In this document: positions 1 through 5,495 of the stretch, piece by piece
Layout: every line of letters starts with the position of its first letter
Position numbering within the stretch: position 1 is the first letter of the stretch
NCBI GenBank assembly: GCA_024653845.1
Contig: JANLHA010000136.1
Location: 1 to 5,495, forward strand
Origin: Candidatus Omnitrophota bacterium
Lineage (GTDB): Bacteria; Omnitrophota; Gorgyraeia; Zapsychrales; JANLHA01
Length of the DNA: 5,495 nucleotides
Direction of reading: 5' to 3'
Translations under genes and position numbers: made by a program
The notes under the pieces: generated by a model
The model's input: the letters and a program-made list of their open reading frames with translations, nothing else
Told to the model about the DNA's origin: nothing
The model's database searches: none

Positions 1-399
1 AAGTCCACCCTTGGCATCCGTCACGCCAGGACCTCTGAGCAAAGCACCCTTCTCAACGAGAGATACCGTTGCCTGGGTTTCTGCTGGATAAACCGTATCC
101 ATATGAATCATCAAAAAAATTTGAGATGGTGCCTCAGGACGTTTTTGAATTTTAAGAGCATGCGAAAGAGGCTTTTCTTCAAGAAGGCCTTGAGAATTAA
201 CCATCTCCATGGAAGGCAAAGGGATCCGTTCAATCTTTTCGTTGAAAATAGAGAAGGCTTTCTCAACTTCTTGAGAAAAAAGCTCAAGTCCAGAGAGATT
301 AAAGGCATGGGTATTAATTTTGGCCCATTGGATGACCAAATCAACCATAGAGCTCTTTTGGCCCGAAAGCCACTTCAGGAAAGGGAGATAATCTTTCAT
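1..399 (-). CDS. M20-family metallopeptidase (carboxypeptidase G2-like), N-terminal part, truncated by window edge
   Basis: Translating the minus strand from ATG at 399 gives 133 uninterrupted codons to the left edge, so the 3' part of the gene is missing. Two hallmark M20 motifs are visible. IHMDTVYP (residues 98-105) matches the HxD motif, in which the His binds zinc and the Asp supports catalysis. GPGVTDAKGGL (123-133) carries the Asp that bridges the two zinc ions. The N-terminal 90 residues are helical and look like the usual M20 lead-in. Known members are cytoplasmic or secreted di-zinc hydrolases that remove amino acids from peptides or N-acyl amino acids; I see no signal peptide here. 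The start is supported by AGGAG at 410-406, six bases upstream. The later zinc ligands, the catalytic Glu and the dimerisation domain lie outside the window, so the substrate cannot be judged. The gene follows the 157-residue membrane protein after 72 bp on the same strand and may be co-transcribed with it. Confidence 0.85.
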   Translation of the reverse strand, partial: MKDYLPFLKWLSGQKSSMVDLVIQWAKINTHAFNLSGLELFSQEVEKAFSIFNEKIERIPLPSMEMVNSQGLLEEKPLSHALKIQKRPEAPSQIFLMIHMDTVYPAETQATVSLVEKGALLRGPGVTDAKGGL

Positions 400-442
400 A
401 AGGGTCTCCTCTCTAGGTCTCCCTTTCTCAAGTTTACCATAA

Positions 443-448
443 ATTATA
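443..448 (-). promoter_or_regulatory. Possible -10 element upstream of the M20 peptidase gene
   Basis: The minus strand reads TATAAT at 448-443, a perfect -10 hexamer in the 72-bp gap before the peptidase gene. It would give a leader of roughly 37 bases. No TTGACA-like -35 lies 16-18 bp upstream; the best candidates are ATATCC or TATCCT. The region is AT-rich, so a chance match is quite possible. If it is not real, the peptidase is simply read through from the genes upstream. Confidence 0.25.
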
Positions 449-471
449 AAGATAAATAATAGGCAGGATAT

Positions 472-945
472 CTACGAATACTTTTCGTAATATCGTTTTG
501 CAATTTGAAGGGAAACAATCCCAATGAGGATTAGAAAGGCAAGGGTGGCGAGATTGACCATGGTTTTAATAAATTTCTTCTGCTTAAGACGTTCATGGTC
601 CAGTTCTGTCAATTTTGTTTCCAAACGGGTCAAGGCAGGATCATAGATCGAACGAACTTGCTTTTCGCATTGCTGAAAAAGATCTTCTTCCAGATAGGTC
701 ATTCGACACCCATGAAGCTGATCTCCAGCCTCCTGTTGAATGGCTTCAAACTTCTTTCGCAATTGCTGTTCTTGAGCTTTTGTCTTTGATTGTTGTTTGA
801 AAAACGACGCCTTACTGCCGACATAAAATAATAAACCTAAAACGCCAACCACCACAGCAATGATTGCAATGGCTCTGAGTCCCTTCAATCCGAGAATCAG
901 AAGAGTGAATCCACCAAGAAGAATTGCCAAGGTAAGCCAGACCAT
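472..945 (-). CDS. Uncharacterised membrane protein with three predicted helices and a coiled-coil middle
   Basis: This 157-residue protein matches no family I recognise. Two hydrophobic helices (about residues 3-20 and 25-43) are separated by a short basic turn, KGLR. A charged, Gln/Glu/Lys-rich stretch follows (about 45-125) with two coiled-coil-like parts (about 50-75 and 93-124). A third helix (about 128-148) ends in a basic tail, KRYYEKYS. By the positive-inside rule, the KGLR turn and the tail would be cytoplasmic, placing the coiled-coil segment in the periplasm. Its only two cysteines, C80 and C93, lie in that segment and could form a disulfide; this is inference. The ATG at 945 follows the hairpin at 964-993 by only 18 bases and has just a weak GAGAG-type ribosome site. 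It ends in TAG, 72 bp before the M20 peptidase gene. The long uninterrupted frame with membrane segments supports a real gene, although the function is unknown. Confidence 0.75.
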   Translation of the reverse strand: MVWLTLAILLGGFTLLILGLKGLRAIAIIAVVVGVLGLLFYVGSKASFFKQQSKTKAQEQQLRKKFEAIQQEAGDQLHGCRMTYLEEDLFQQCEKQVRSIYDPALTRLETKLTELDHERLKQKKFIKTMVNLATLAFLILIGIVSLQIAKRYYEKYS

Positions 946-963
946 ATTGCTCTCGTAGAAATA

Positions 964-993
964 GTAAGGCCTAGCATTTCGGCTAGGCCTTAC
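964..993 (-). terminator. Perfect 12-bp hairpin after the cold-shock gene: terminator or attenuator
   Basis: GTAAGGCCTAGC (964-975) pairs perfectly with GCTAGGCCTTAC (982-993) around a six-base loop. It lies 18 bases after the cold-shock stop codon. On the minus strand the stem is followed by TATTTCT, a short and interrupted T-run, so termination is plausible but perhaps partial. The hairpin also ends only 18 bases before the ATG of the next gene, so it could act as an attenuator or a 3'-end stabiliser for the cold-shock mRNA. Confidence 0.65.
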
Positions 994-1011
994 GAATTAT
1001 TTGGTACTTTT

Positions 1012-1212
1012 TTATACTTTCGTCACCTTAATAGCGTGTTCGCCTTTAGGTCCATTCGCAATTTCAAAATCAACGTCTTGTCCCTCTTCCAATGATTTGT
1101 ATCCGTCGCCTTGAATTGCACTAAAATGGACGAAAACATCATTTCCTGACTCTGGGGTAATAAAACCAAAACCTTTTTGAGCATTGAACCATTTTACTTT
1201 ACCTCGTGCCAT
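1012..1212 (-). CDS. Cold-shock domain protein, CspA family
   Basis: This 66-residue protein is a complete single cold-shock domain of the usual family length. It has the start [17 protein letters not shown], with RNP1 (KGFGFI, residues 13-18) and RNP2 (VFVHF, 26-30), both carrying the aromatic residues that stack on nucleic-acid bases. The C-terminal part ([13 protein letters not shown]) closes the five-stranded barrel. Family members are cytoplasmic single-stranded RNA/DNA-binding proteins that melt RNA structure; some respond to cold and others are constitutive or growth-phase regulated. Which paralogue this is cannot be told from one copy, so no symbol is given. The ATG at 1212 is fixed by an excellent Shine-Dalgarno (1227-1221), a consensus-like promoter lies upstream, and a strong hairpin follows the stop. 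These fit a highly expressed, mainly single-gene transcript. Confidence 0.97.
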   Translation of the reverse strand: MARGKVKWFNAQKGFGFITPESGNDVFVHFSAIQGDGYKSLEEGQDVDFEIANGPKGEHAIKVTKV

Positions 1213-1220
1213 TACCTACT

Positions 1221-1227
1221 CCTCCTT
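1221..1227 (-). promoter_or_regulatory. Strong Shine-Dalgarno of the cold-shock gene
   Basis: The minus strand reads AAGGAGG at 1227-1221, near-perfect complementarity to the 16S rRNA tail, eight bases before the ATG. A second GGAG overlaps it. This decides the start and suggests high translation. Confidence 0.9.
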
Positions 1228-1264
1228 TTAAGACTTGTTTCAACTCTGATTCACTACGATTTGT

Positions 1265-1293
1265 AGTATGCCGCGATTGCTGAAATTTGTCAA
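1265..1293 (-). promoter_or_regulatory. Housekeeping-type promoter of the cold-shock gene
   Basis: The minus strand has a perfect TTGACA (1293-1288), a 17-bp spacer, and CATACT (1270-1265; four of six matches to TATAAT). Transcription would start near 1258, giving a leader of about 46 bases. That is much shorter than the roughly 160-base thermosensor leader of E. coli cspA, so cold control by a long structured leader is unlikely if this promoter is the main one. Confidence 0.7.
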
Positions 1294-1321
1294 TTGAAAT
1301 ATCGCATTTATATAGTAGAAT
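1294..1321 (+). promoter_or_regulatory. Promoter of the plus-strand glycosyltransferase pair
   Basis: TTGAAA (1294-1299), a 16-bp spacer and TAGAAT (1316-1321) make a good sigma-70-like promoter, each hexamer five of six to consensus. The start would be near 1328, leaving about 43 bases of leader before the TTG codon at 1371. Its -35 directly abuts the -35 of the divergent cold-shock promoter. Confidence 0.55.
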
Positions 1322-1359
1322 ATCTTCGCTTATTCAATTTAGTTCATCCAAATGACGTC

Positions 1360-1364
1360 GAGGA
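1360..1364 (+). promoter_or_regulatory. Ribosome binding site deciding a TTG start
   Basis: GAGGA lies six to seven bases before the TTG at 1371. The frame is closed upstream by a TGA at 1353-1355 and has no ATG before codon 120, so this site supports TTG as the start. Confidence 0.6.
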
Positions 1365-1370
1365 TTAGTC

Positions 1371-2093
1371 TTGAAAAATCCATCTCCCCAAAAATTTTTC
1401 TTACTATCTTTTTCAATAACAATATTCATATTTATTCTTTCCATCATCCTCATTTTAAACAGCGATCCCTCTTCATTCAAAAACTCTCTTGGAAAATTCT
1501 TAAAAGACTTTTTTATTGCTAATTACAACTCTTCTCCACCGTCCCATCTTCTTGGGAAATCGGTTTTACTCTATCTTTACCTTATCATTTTCTTAGTGAC
1601 AGCACTTCTCAAGTTGGGTTTTAAAATTAAAGGAGAAGAAGTCCCACTTTCAAAAATCATTTTCAATGTCACTTTGAGTGGTTTACTTTTTGTAACCACA
1701 TTGCAAACGATTGGGATCCAATCCTACGAAATGCGAATTCTTAATCCATTGGGGAACAAATCCATTGAAGAAAAATATCGTGTGCTTATGAAAGGCCTTT
1801 ATCAATCCGCAAAAGAGATACGGACCCAGCTCAACTCATCACCTTATCAATGCCAATTCTTGACCGATATGGACCTCTCTAAAGACCCTGGAATGTATTA
1901 TCAGCGATTTCTAGCTTATACACTTTATCCCATTGACATACGAGAAATTCGAAAATCAGAACCACAAAATTGTCTCATCATCTTTGAAAAAGAAAATGCC
2001 CGCAATTTTATTCCTCCCGATTACAGGGTTCTTGAGGAATTTGACGATGCCAACATTGTGGCCATAAAAACAACGGAGCCCATAGGACTATGA
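1371..2093 (+). CDS. Uncharacterised three-helix membrane protein, partner of the adjacent glycosyltransferase
   Basis: This 240-residue protein begins at TTG, with a GAGGA ribosome site. An in-frame TGA at 1353-1355 and the lack of an internal ATG before codon 120 leave no better choice. Three hydrophobic helices are visible (about residues 9-29, 63-84 and 95-115). They are followed by a soluble domain of about 125 residues with the conserved-looking stretches YQRFLAYTLYPIDIR (177-191) and FIPPDYRVLEEFDDANIV (213-230), and two cysteines (C161, C201). I do not recognise a named family. The stop overlaps the ATG of the glycosyltransferase-like gene by ATGA, indicating translational coupling and probably a shared task, such as a subunit or accessory factor of a membrane sugar transferase. 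That role rests on context alone. The protein is Phe/Ile/Leu-rich like its partner. Confidence 0.8.
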   Translation: MKNPSPQKFFLLSFSITIFIFILSIILILNSDPSSFKNSLGKFLKDFFIANYNSSPPSHLLGKSVLLYLYLIIFLVTALLKLGFKIKGEEVPLSKIIFNVTLSGLLFVTTLQTIGIQSYEMRILNPLGNKSIEEKYRVLMKGLYQSAKEIRTQLNSSPYQCQFLTDMDLSKDPGMYYQRFLAYTLYPIDIREIRKSEPQNCLIIFEKENARNFIPPDYRVLEEFDDANIVAIKTTEPIGL

Positions 2094-3490
2094 ATATCCT
2101 TATGCTCATCCTAGGCTTATTGCTACCTGCTTTCTTAGGGCACTTGATTGTCCAACTCATTCTACGACGACAAAAAATCCCATTTTTATGTTCCGTGGCC
2201 CTAGGGTATGGAATTGGTACGGGAATTTTGACCCACCTGATGCTCGTTTTGGGATTCTTTCACATCCCTTATACTTTTAGAAACATCACATCTTTCCTTA
2301 TCGTACTGGCCATCCCATTAATGATCTTCTTTATCAAAATGCAGAGAAAAAGTTTGCTTTCTTTCTCTGTTACATCCAATCCATCCCAAGCCAAACCATC
2401 CTGGATCGAGCTTACCTTGATAGGCTACATTTTCTTTCAAGCCTATTTTATCCTTTTGTCAGCATCTACAATTCCTGTACTTTCGTGGGATTCGGTTGCC
2501 AGTCATTCATTTATTGCTAAAATCATTTTCTATGATCGTTCTCTGATTCATCATCTCAATTTTCCTCATACCGACTATCCTATTCATACACCTCTTCTTG
2601 AATCATGGGTGACCATTGCTTTTGGGAAATGGGATGATATTGTGATCAACATCCCTTTCCCTCTGACTCTCATGTGCCTGGCGATTTTCATTTATTTTTT
2701 TCTTATTCATTTTACAAGTTCACGATGGGCTTTATCGGGCGTGGCCCTTCTCTTGACTTCAAACCTTCTCATCTATCATGCCAGCATTCCTTATCGGGAC
2801 CTGCCCCTGCTTTATTACAGTTGCATTGCCATCATGTCATTGATTCTCTGGTATCGATCCCAAGAGCAAGGATGGATTTGGGTTGCCGCTATCTTTTCAG
2901 GACTTGGCAGTTTCGTTAAAGTGGAAGGGTATGGATATGTTGGGCTCCATATCGCCATTTTCTGTTTTCTTCTCTGGCAAACACCAAGTCAAAACTTCAA
3001 AAATAAAATTTTCTCATTTGGAAAATTTCTTCTACCAGCGATCGGCATCACCAGCATTTACCTTCTCTATAAACACTTCGTTTTCCCCGCTCCAGAAATA
3101 TCATCCGTAATCAGTTTAGAACCCGGGTGGAGAGATATCCGCCTAGCCTTAAGTCAAGAACACTTCGAACACATCCCGACTGTTCTTGGTTTGATCCTAA
3201 AAGACCTTTTTTTATCAGGGAACTGGAATATGACGTGGTTTCTACTACTGATTAGTGTTTGGCGATGGGTAACAACCGATACGTCCTCGAAAGAAATTCA
3301 AGTCCTTCTGCTAACACTAGCCTTTTTTATCGCGGCATCTTTATTTTTATTTTCATTCACGCAACATTATATCTGGTTTATCAAAGGGACCGTACTTTCA
3401 CGACTGATCCTTCATTTTTACCCTTTGGCTGTAATCCTCATTATCTTAATCAATACCCCTTCGAAATTCAAATCCGACAAGAATATTTAA
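2090..3490 (+). CDS. Polytopic GT-C-type glycosyltransferase-like membrane protein
   Basis: This 466-residue protein has about ten or more hydrophobic helices across its length. It shows the layout of GT-C transferases (the PMT/ArnT/GT39-like superfamily), which move a sugar from a polyprenyl-phosphate donor on the outer face of the cytoplasmic membrane. After the first helices, an extracytoplasmic loop carries SWDSVASHSFIAK (132-144); its W133-D134 sits where the catalytic Asp of GT-C enzymes is expected. HTDYPIHTPLLESW (160-173) follows, the familiar 'hpDYP..tPLL' block. Further on are KVEGYGY (277-283) and, near the end, SRLILHFYPL (437-446), a pattern common in such enzymes. Donor and acceptor cannot be read from sequence; cell-envelope polysaccharide, lipid or protein glycosylation are all possible. 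The ATG overlaps the upstream stop (ATGA) and GGAG lies at 2075-2078. Its TAA interlocks with the stop of the convergent AsmA-like gene. An O-antigen ligase or flippase seems less likely because of the WD and DYP blocks. Confidence 0.8.
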   Translation: MNILMLILGLLLPAFLGHLIVQLILRRQKIPFLCSVALGYGIGTGILTHLMLVLGFFHIPYTFRNITSFLIVLAIPLMIFFIKMQRKSLLSFSVTSNPSQAKPSWIELTLIGYIFFQAYFILLSASTIPVLSWDSVASHSFIAKIIFYDRSLIHHLNFPHTDYPIHTPLLESWVTIAFGKWDDIVINIPFPLTLMCLAIFIYFFLIHFTSSRWALSGVALLLTSNLLIYHASIPYRDLPLLYYSCIAIMSLILWYRSQEQGWIWVAAIFSGLGSFVKVEGYGYVGLHIAIFCFLLWQTPSQNFKNKIFSFGKFLLPAIGITSIYLLYKHFVFPAPEISSVISLEPGWRDIRLALSQEHFEHIPTVLGLILKDLFLSGNWNMTWFLLLISVWRWVTTDTSSKEIQVLLLTLAFFIAASLFLFSFTQHYIWFIKGTVLSRLILHFYPLAVILIILINTPSKFKSDKNI

Positions 3491-5493
3491 TTTTCTTCCT
3501 TCTTATCGACATCAACTTTCTCTTTTTCCTTCTCAGGCTGGATCATCGAATCAATTCGACTCTCAATAATGCGCTCAATAAAATCTGGGATACGTTCTTG
3601 AATTCTTTTTTTAGATTCAGAAGGTAACCACTGAAAGTTCATTTGATGAAAATTCCCCGATAGCTGGAACTTGAATTCTAACGAGGAAACATCTTTTTCG
3701 AACATCCCTAAAATTGGTCGAAATCTCAAAGATTTTTTAAGAAGATCACGCCCAAAAATCAAAGACAATTGGCTCGACACCAAACTGTTCTTATCAACAT
3801 AAAAATACCCATCAACACCTAAATCATGAGCATCGATATGAATGAAATCCAATCCTGCTCCTCGTCGATCAACAAAGAATTTGGAGGAAATATCCTGGAA
3901 ATCCATCTCTTTTAAATTTTCAATTCCTAACGTTGCACCCAGCCAATTAAAAAAATCGTAATTCGACAATCGGCCGGTTTTAACACCAATCGTTCCCTTG
4001 AGCTCAATGTCCGGATAATTCTGAAGATAAAATTCACTCGAAAGCTTCCCGTTCACCTTAGCAAAGTGCACAAGCAATTCTTCTAATTTAAAAGCTGGAA
4101 CATCCTCGACAGTGACTCTCGAATTCATTCTCATGGGCAAATATTGCGTTTCCACCCAAATTTTAGCTTGTAATTTCCCTTCATAAAAAGGCCCTTGCAC
4201 ATTGAGCAACGCCAAAGGCCCTTGCATATTCAAAAGGGCTTTGAGTCCGTCTAGGGTCAAACGATGTTCATTACCATTTGTCCAAAAAGAAATTTTCCCT
4301 TTTTCAAGATGAAATGAAGATTTCCCTGAGCTTTCCAATCCAATTTGAAGCGGAGAAAACTGGAAAGATATTTTCTCTAATGGGATGTTCGTTTCCTTTT
4401 GGGCCAGATATAAAATTTGCCCTTCTCCATTAACCGATAAAAAGCGTTCCTCAAGAACCCCCTTAAGACGCAAATCAAGCGCTCGAGGCTTTCCCTCGGA
4501 GGATTCATCCCAACGAGAAATGACATTGAATGCAAAACTGAGCGGCAACTTCAAATCCACAGCTCCCCTTATTCGAAAGGGGACATTATTGACGGTAAAA
4601 TGGAGCTTGTTTAATAAAATCTGAGGAAAAGAAAACGAAACTAAACCATCGATGTCTAAAACATAGAGATCGACAATTTTTGACTGCCAAAACTTCTTCA
4701 ATTTCTTGATGTTTCTAGGGATTGAATTGGCAATCACAAATTTTTCTTTACCTGGCCGAGACGACGGCCTTCGGGTAAAAACGTATCCCCTGAATTCAAG
4801 TTGATCTTTTTTAAATTGTCCCCAGAAGTCCGTGCAAAAAAGCGGGTGAAGCAATTCAAAACGATCAAATCGAAAACCTTTGGCATCATAATTTCCTGCA
4901 AACTGAAAAGATAAAGGGTTATCTAATTTTTTACTTACTTCCCCATAAGCGAAAGCTCCTTTACCCTCCAAATGATTTCCACGCCGACGCATAAAGAAAT
5001 CACCCTGAAGAATATTTTTCTTTTCTTCCTTCATATTCTCTAAAAGTCTTATCTCTTGGCCTTCAATCTGGACATCTTCTTGAGGAAGGTTCTCTATGAA
5101 TGTCATGATTTGAGAAGAATGTTCATGTAGGAAGCTCTGTAAATATCCTTGCGAGCTCTCTACCTTGGAAAAAACAATTTTATCAATCAAGAGTTGATGT
5201 TTTTTAAAAGACTTTTGGAGGGAAATTTTTAAAAGGATTGAAGAAATCTTAATCTGGTTATTTGCATCAAGGACTTGATCGTCTTGGATTGCGGCATCTT
5301 GAATCAGAAGCCACGAAGGAAAAAAATACGAAACCTGACCCACTTTGACTTCATGAGACAGATGTTGATTCAGACTTTTAAGAAGAGGTTCTTTCTGAAA
5401 GGAAAGGACGATGTTACCAACAAGGGTGATGAGGAGCAGCGCCGCAAAAACACCACCAATCAACCAAATCCATCTAGTAGACAATCTCCACAA
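3487..5493 (-). CDS. AsmA-like membrane-anchored envelope protein, start uncertain at window edge
   Basis: The frame encodes at least 668 residues. An N-terminal hydrophobic anchor (about 8-31) follows the basic segment RLSTRW, consistent with a protein anchored in the inner membrane and reaching into the periplasm. The body is beta-rich with repeated alternating hydrophobic strands. The region around 496-624 (starting LKGTIGVKTGRLSNYDFFNW and ending at FQLSGNFHQMNFQWLP) resembles the C-terminal domain of AsmA-like proteins, relatives of TamB and YhdP that form long lipid-conducting grooves between membranes. A charged tail (KEKEKVDVDKKEEN) ends the protein. A short tandem duplication lies at residues 419-436. 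The first possible start seen is TTG at 5493. TTG at 5484 has GGAGA almost touching it, too close to use. The frame stays open to the edge, so the real start may lie outside. The role in lipid transport or outer-membrane assembly comes from family knowledge. Confidence 0.75.
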   Translation of the reverse strand: MWRLSTRWIWLIGGVFAALLLITLVGNIVLSFQKEPLLKSLNQHLSHEVKVGQVSYFFPSWLLIQDAAIQDDQVLDANNQIKISSILLKISLQKSFKKHQLLIDKIVFSKVESSQGYLQSFLHEHSSQIMTFIENLPQEDVQIEGQEIRLLENMKEEKKNILQGDFFMRRRGNHLEGKGAFAYGEVSKKLDNPLSFQFAGNYDAKGFRFDRFELLHPLFCTDFWGQFKKDQLEFRGYVFTRRPSSRPGKEKFVIANSIPRNIKKLKKFWQSKIVDLYVLDIDGLVSFSFPQILLNKLHFTVNNVPFRIRGAVDLKLPLSFAFNVISRWDESSEGKPRALDLRLKGVLEERFLSVNGEGQILYLAQKETNIPLEKISFQFSPLQIGLESSGKSSFHLEKGKISFWTNGNEHRLTLDGLKALLNMQGPLALLNVQGPFYEGKLQAKIWVETQYLPMRMNSRVTVEDVPAFKLEELLVHFAKVNGKLSSEFYLQNYPDIELKGTIGVKTGRLSNYDFFNWLGATLGIENLKEMDFQDISSKFFVDRRGAGLDFIHIDAHDLGVDGYFYVDKNSLVSSQLSLIFGRDLLKKSLRFRPILGMFEKDVSSLEFKFQLSGNFHQMNFQWLPSESKKRIQERIPDFIERIIESRIDSMIQPEKEKEKVDVDKKEEN
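4187..4240 (-). repeat. Imperfect 27-bp in-frame tandem duplication inside the AsmA-like gene
   Basis: Two adjacent 27-bp units (4187-4213 and 4214-4240) share 20 of 27 bases, including a run of 13 identical bases (AAAGGCCCTTGCA on the plus strand). In protein they give ALLNMQGP followed by LALLNVQGP, a nine-residue unit that keeps the reading frame. It looks like an old slippage duplication that added a strand-like element. Confidence 0.7.
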
Positions 5494-5495
5494 AC

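Noticed and set aside
396..440. Minus-strand mini-ORF of 14 codons (MVNLRKGDLERRPL) whose TGA overlaps the ATG of the M20 peptidase
   Set aside because: It looks like a leader peptide for translational coupling, but it has no ribosome site, and the TATAAT at 448-443 would place the transcript start after its ATG. A chance short frame is more likely.
103..459. Plus-strand open frame of 118 codons
   Set aside because: It lies antisense to the M20 peptidase, whose frame carries clear zinc-site motifs. The plus-strand product is basic and low in recognisable features.
595..800. Two overlapping plus-strand frames of 61-64 codons
   Set aside because: Both are antisense shadows of the 157-residue membrane protein and lack ribosome sites or recognisable motifs.
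1352..1520. Plus-strand ATG at 1352 opening a second frame over the start of the 240-residue gene
   Set aside because: It is out of frame with the membrane protein, runs only about 55 codons, and gives no hydrophobic or domain pattern. The TTG at 1371 with GAGGA leads into a proper membrane helix.
2674..3627. Plus-strand frames inside and beyond the glycosyltransferase gene (75-122 codons)
   Set aside because: They lie in other frames of the glycosyltransferase-like gene, or span the convergent stop into the AsmA-like gene. None has a coherent membrane or domain pattern.
4385..4624. Plus-strand frame of 79 codons
   Set aside because: It is antisense to the AsmA-like gene, has no motif, and is rich in Ser, Arg and Lys as expected from a shadow frame.

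Overview
This is a moderately AT-rich bacterial chromosomal window with six protein-coding genes on both strands, packed tightly. An AsmA-like protein implies a double-membrane (diderm) bacterium. The rest of the content (a long uncharacterised AsmA-like protein, a polytopic glycosyltransferase with a private membrane partner, TTG starts) would fit a poorly studied diderm lineage such as Omnitrophota, but no feature here settles the taxonomy and that placement is a low-confidence inference. I see no rRNA, tRNA, CRISPR array, insertion sequence or phage gene.

Left block, minus strand (1-1212). Reading in the direction of transcription, a cold-shock protein gene (1212-1012) comes first, with a consensus-like promoter and a near-perfect Shine-Dalgarno. 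It is followed by a 12-bp perfect hairpin (993-964). Then comes a 157-residue membrane protein with a coiled-coil middle (945-472), which I cannot assign to a family. The last gene is the first 133 codons of an M20-family metallopeptidase (399-1), which runs off the left edge.

Divergent control region (1213-1370). This 158-bp gap holds two good housekeeping-type promoters pointing away from each other, with their -35 hexamers directly adjacent. One drives the cold-shock gene and the other the plus-strand pair.

Middle block, plus strand (1371-3490). Two genes overlap by ATGA. The first encodes a three-helix membrane protein with a soluble C-terminal domain and starts at TTG. The second encodes a polytopic GT-C-type glycosyltransferase-like protein. 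They look like a translationally coupled pair acting in lipid-linked sugar transfer at the cytoplasmic membrane.

Right block, minus strand (3487-5493). A 668-residue AsmA-like protein has an N-terminal anchor and a long beta-rich body. Its true start may lie just beyond the right edge. Its stop codon interlocks with that of the glycosyltransferase through a shared TTAA, so the two transcripts converge with no spacer.

No gene-free stretch exceeds 300 bases. The most interesting item is the uncharacterised two-gene membrane glycosyltransferase module and its shared control region with the cold-shock gene; I did not find clear proof of a wholly new system.
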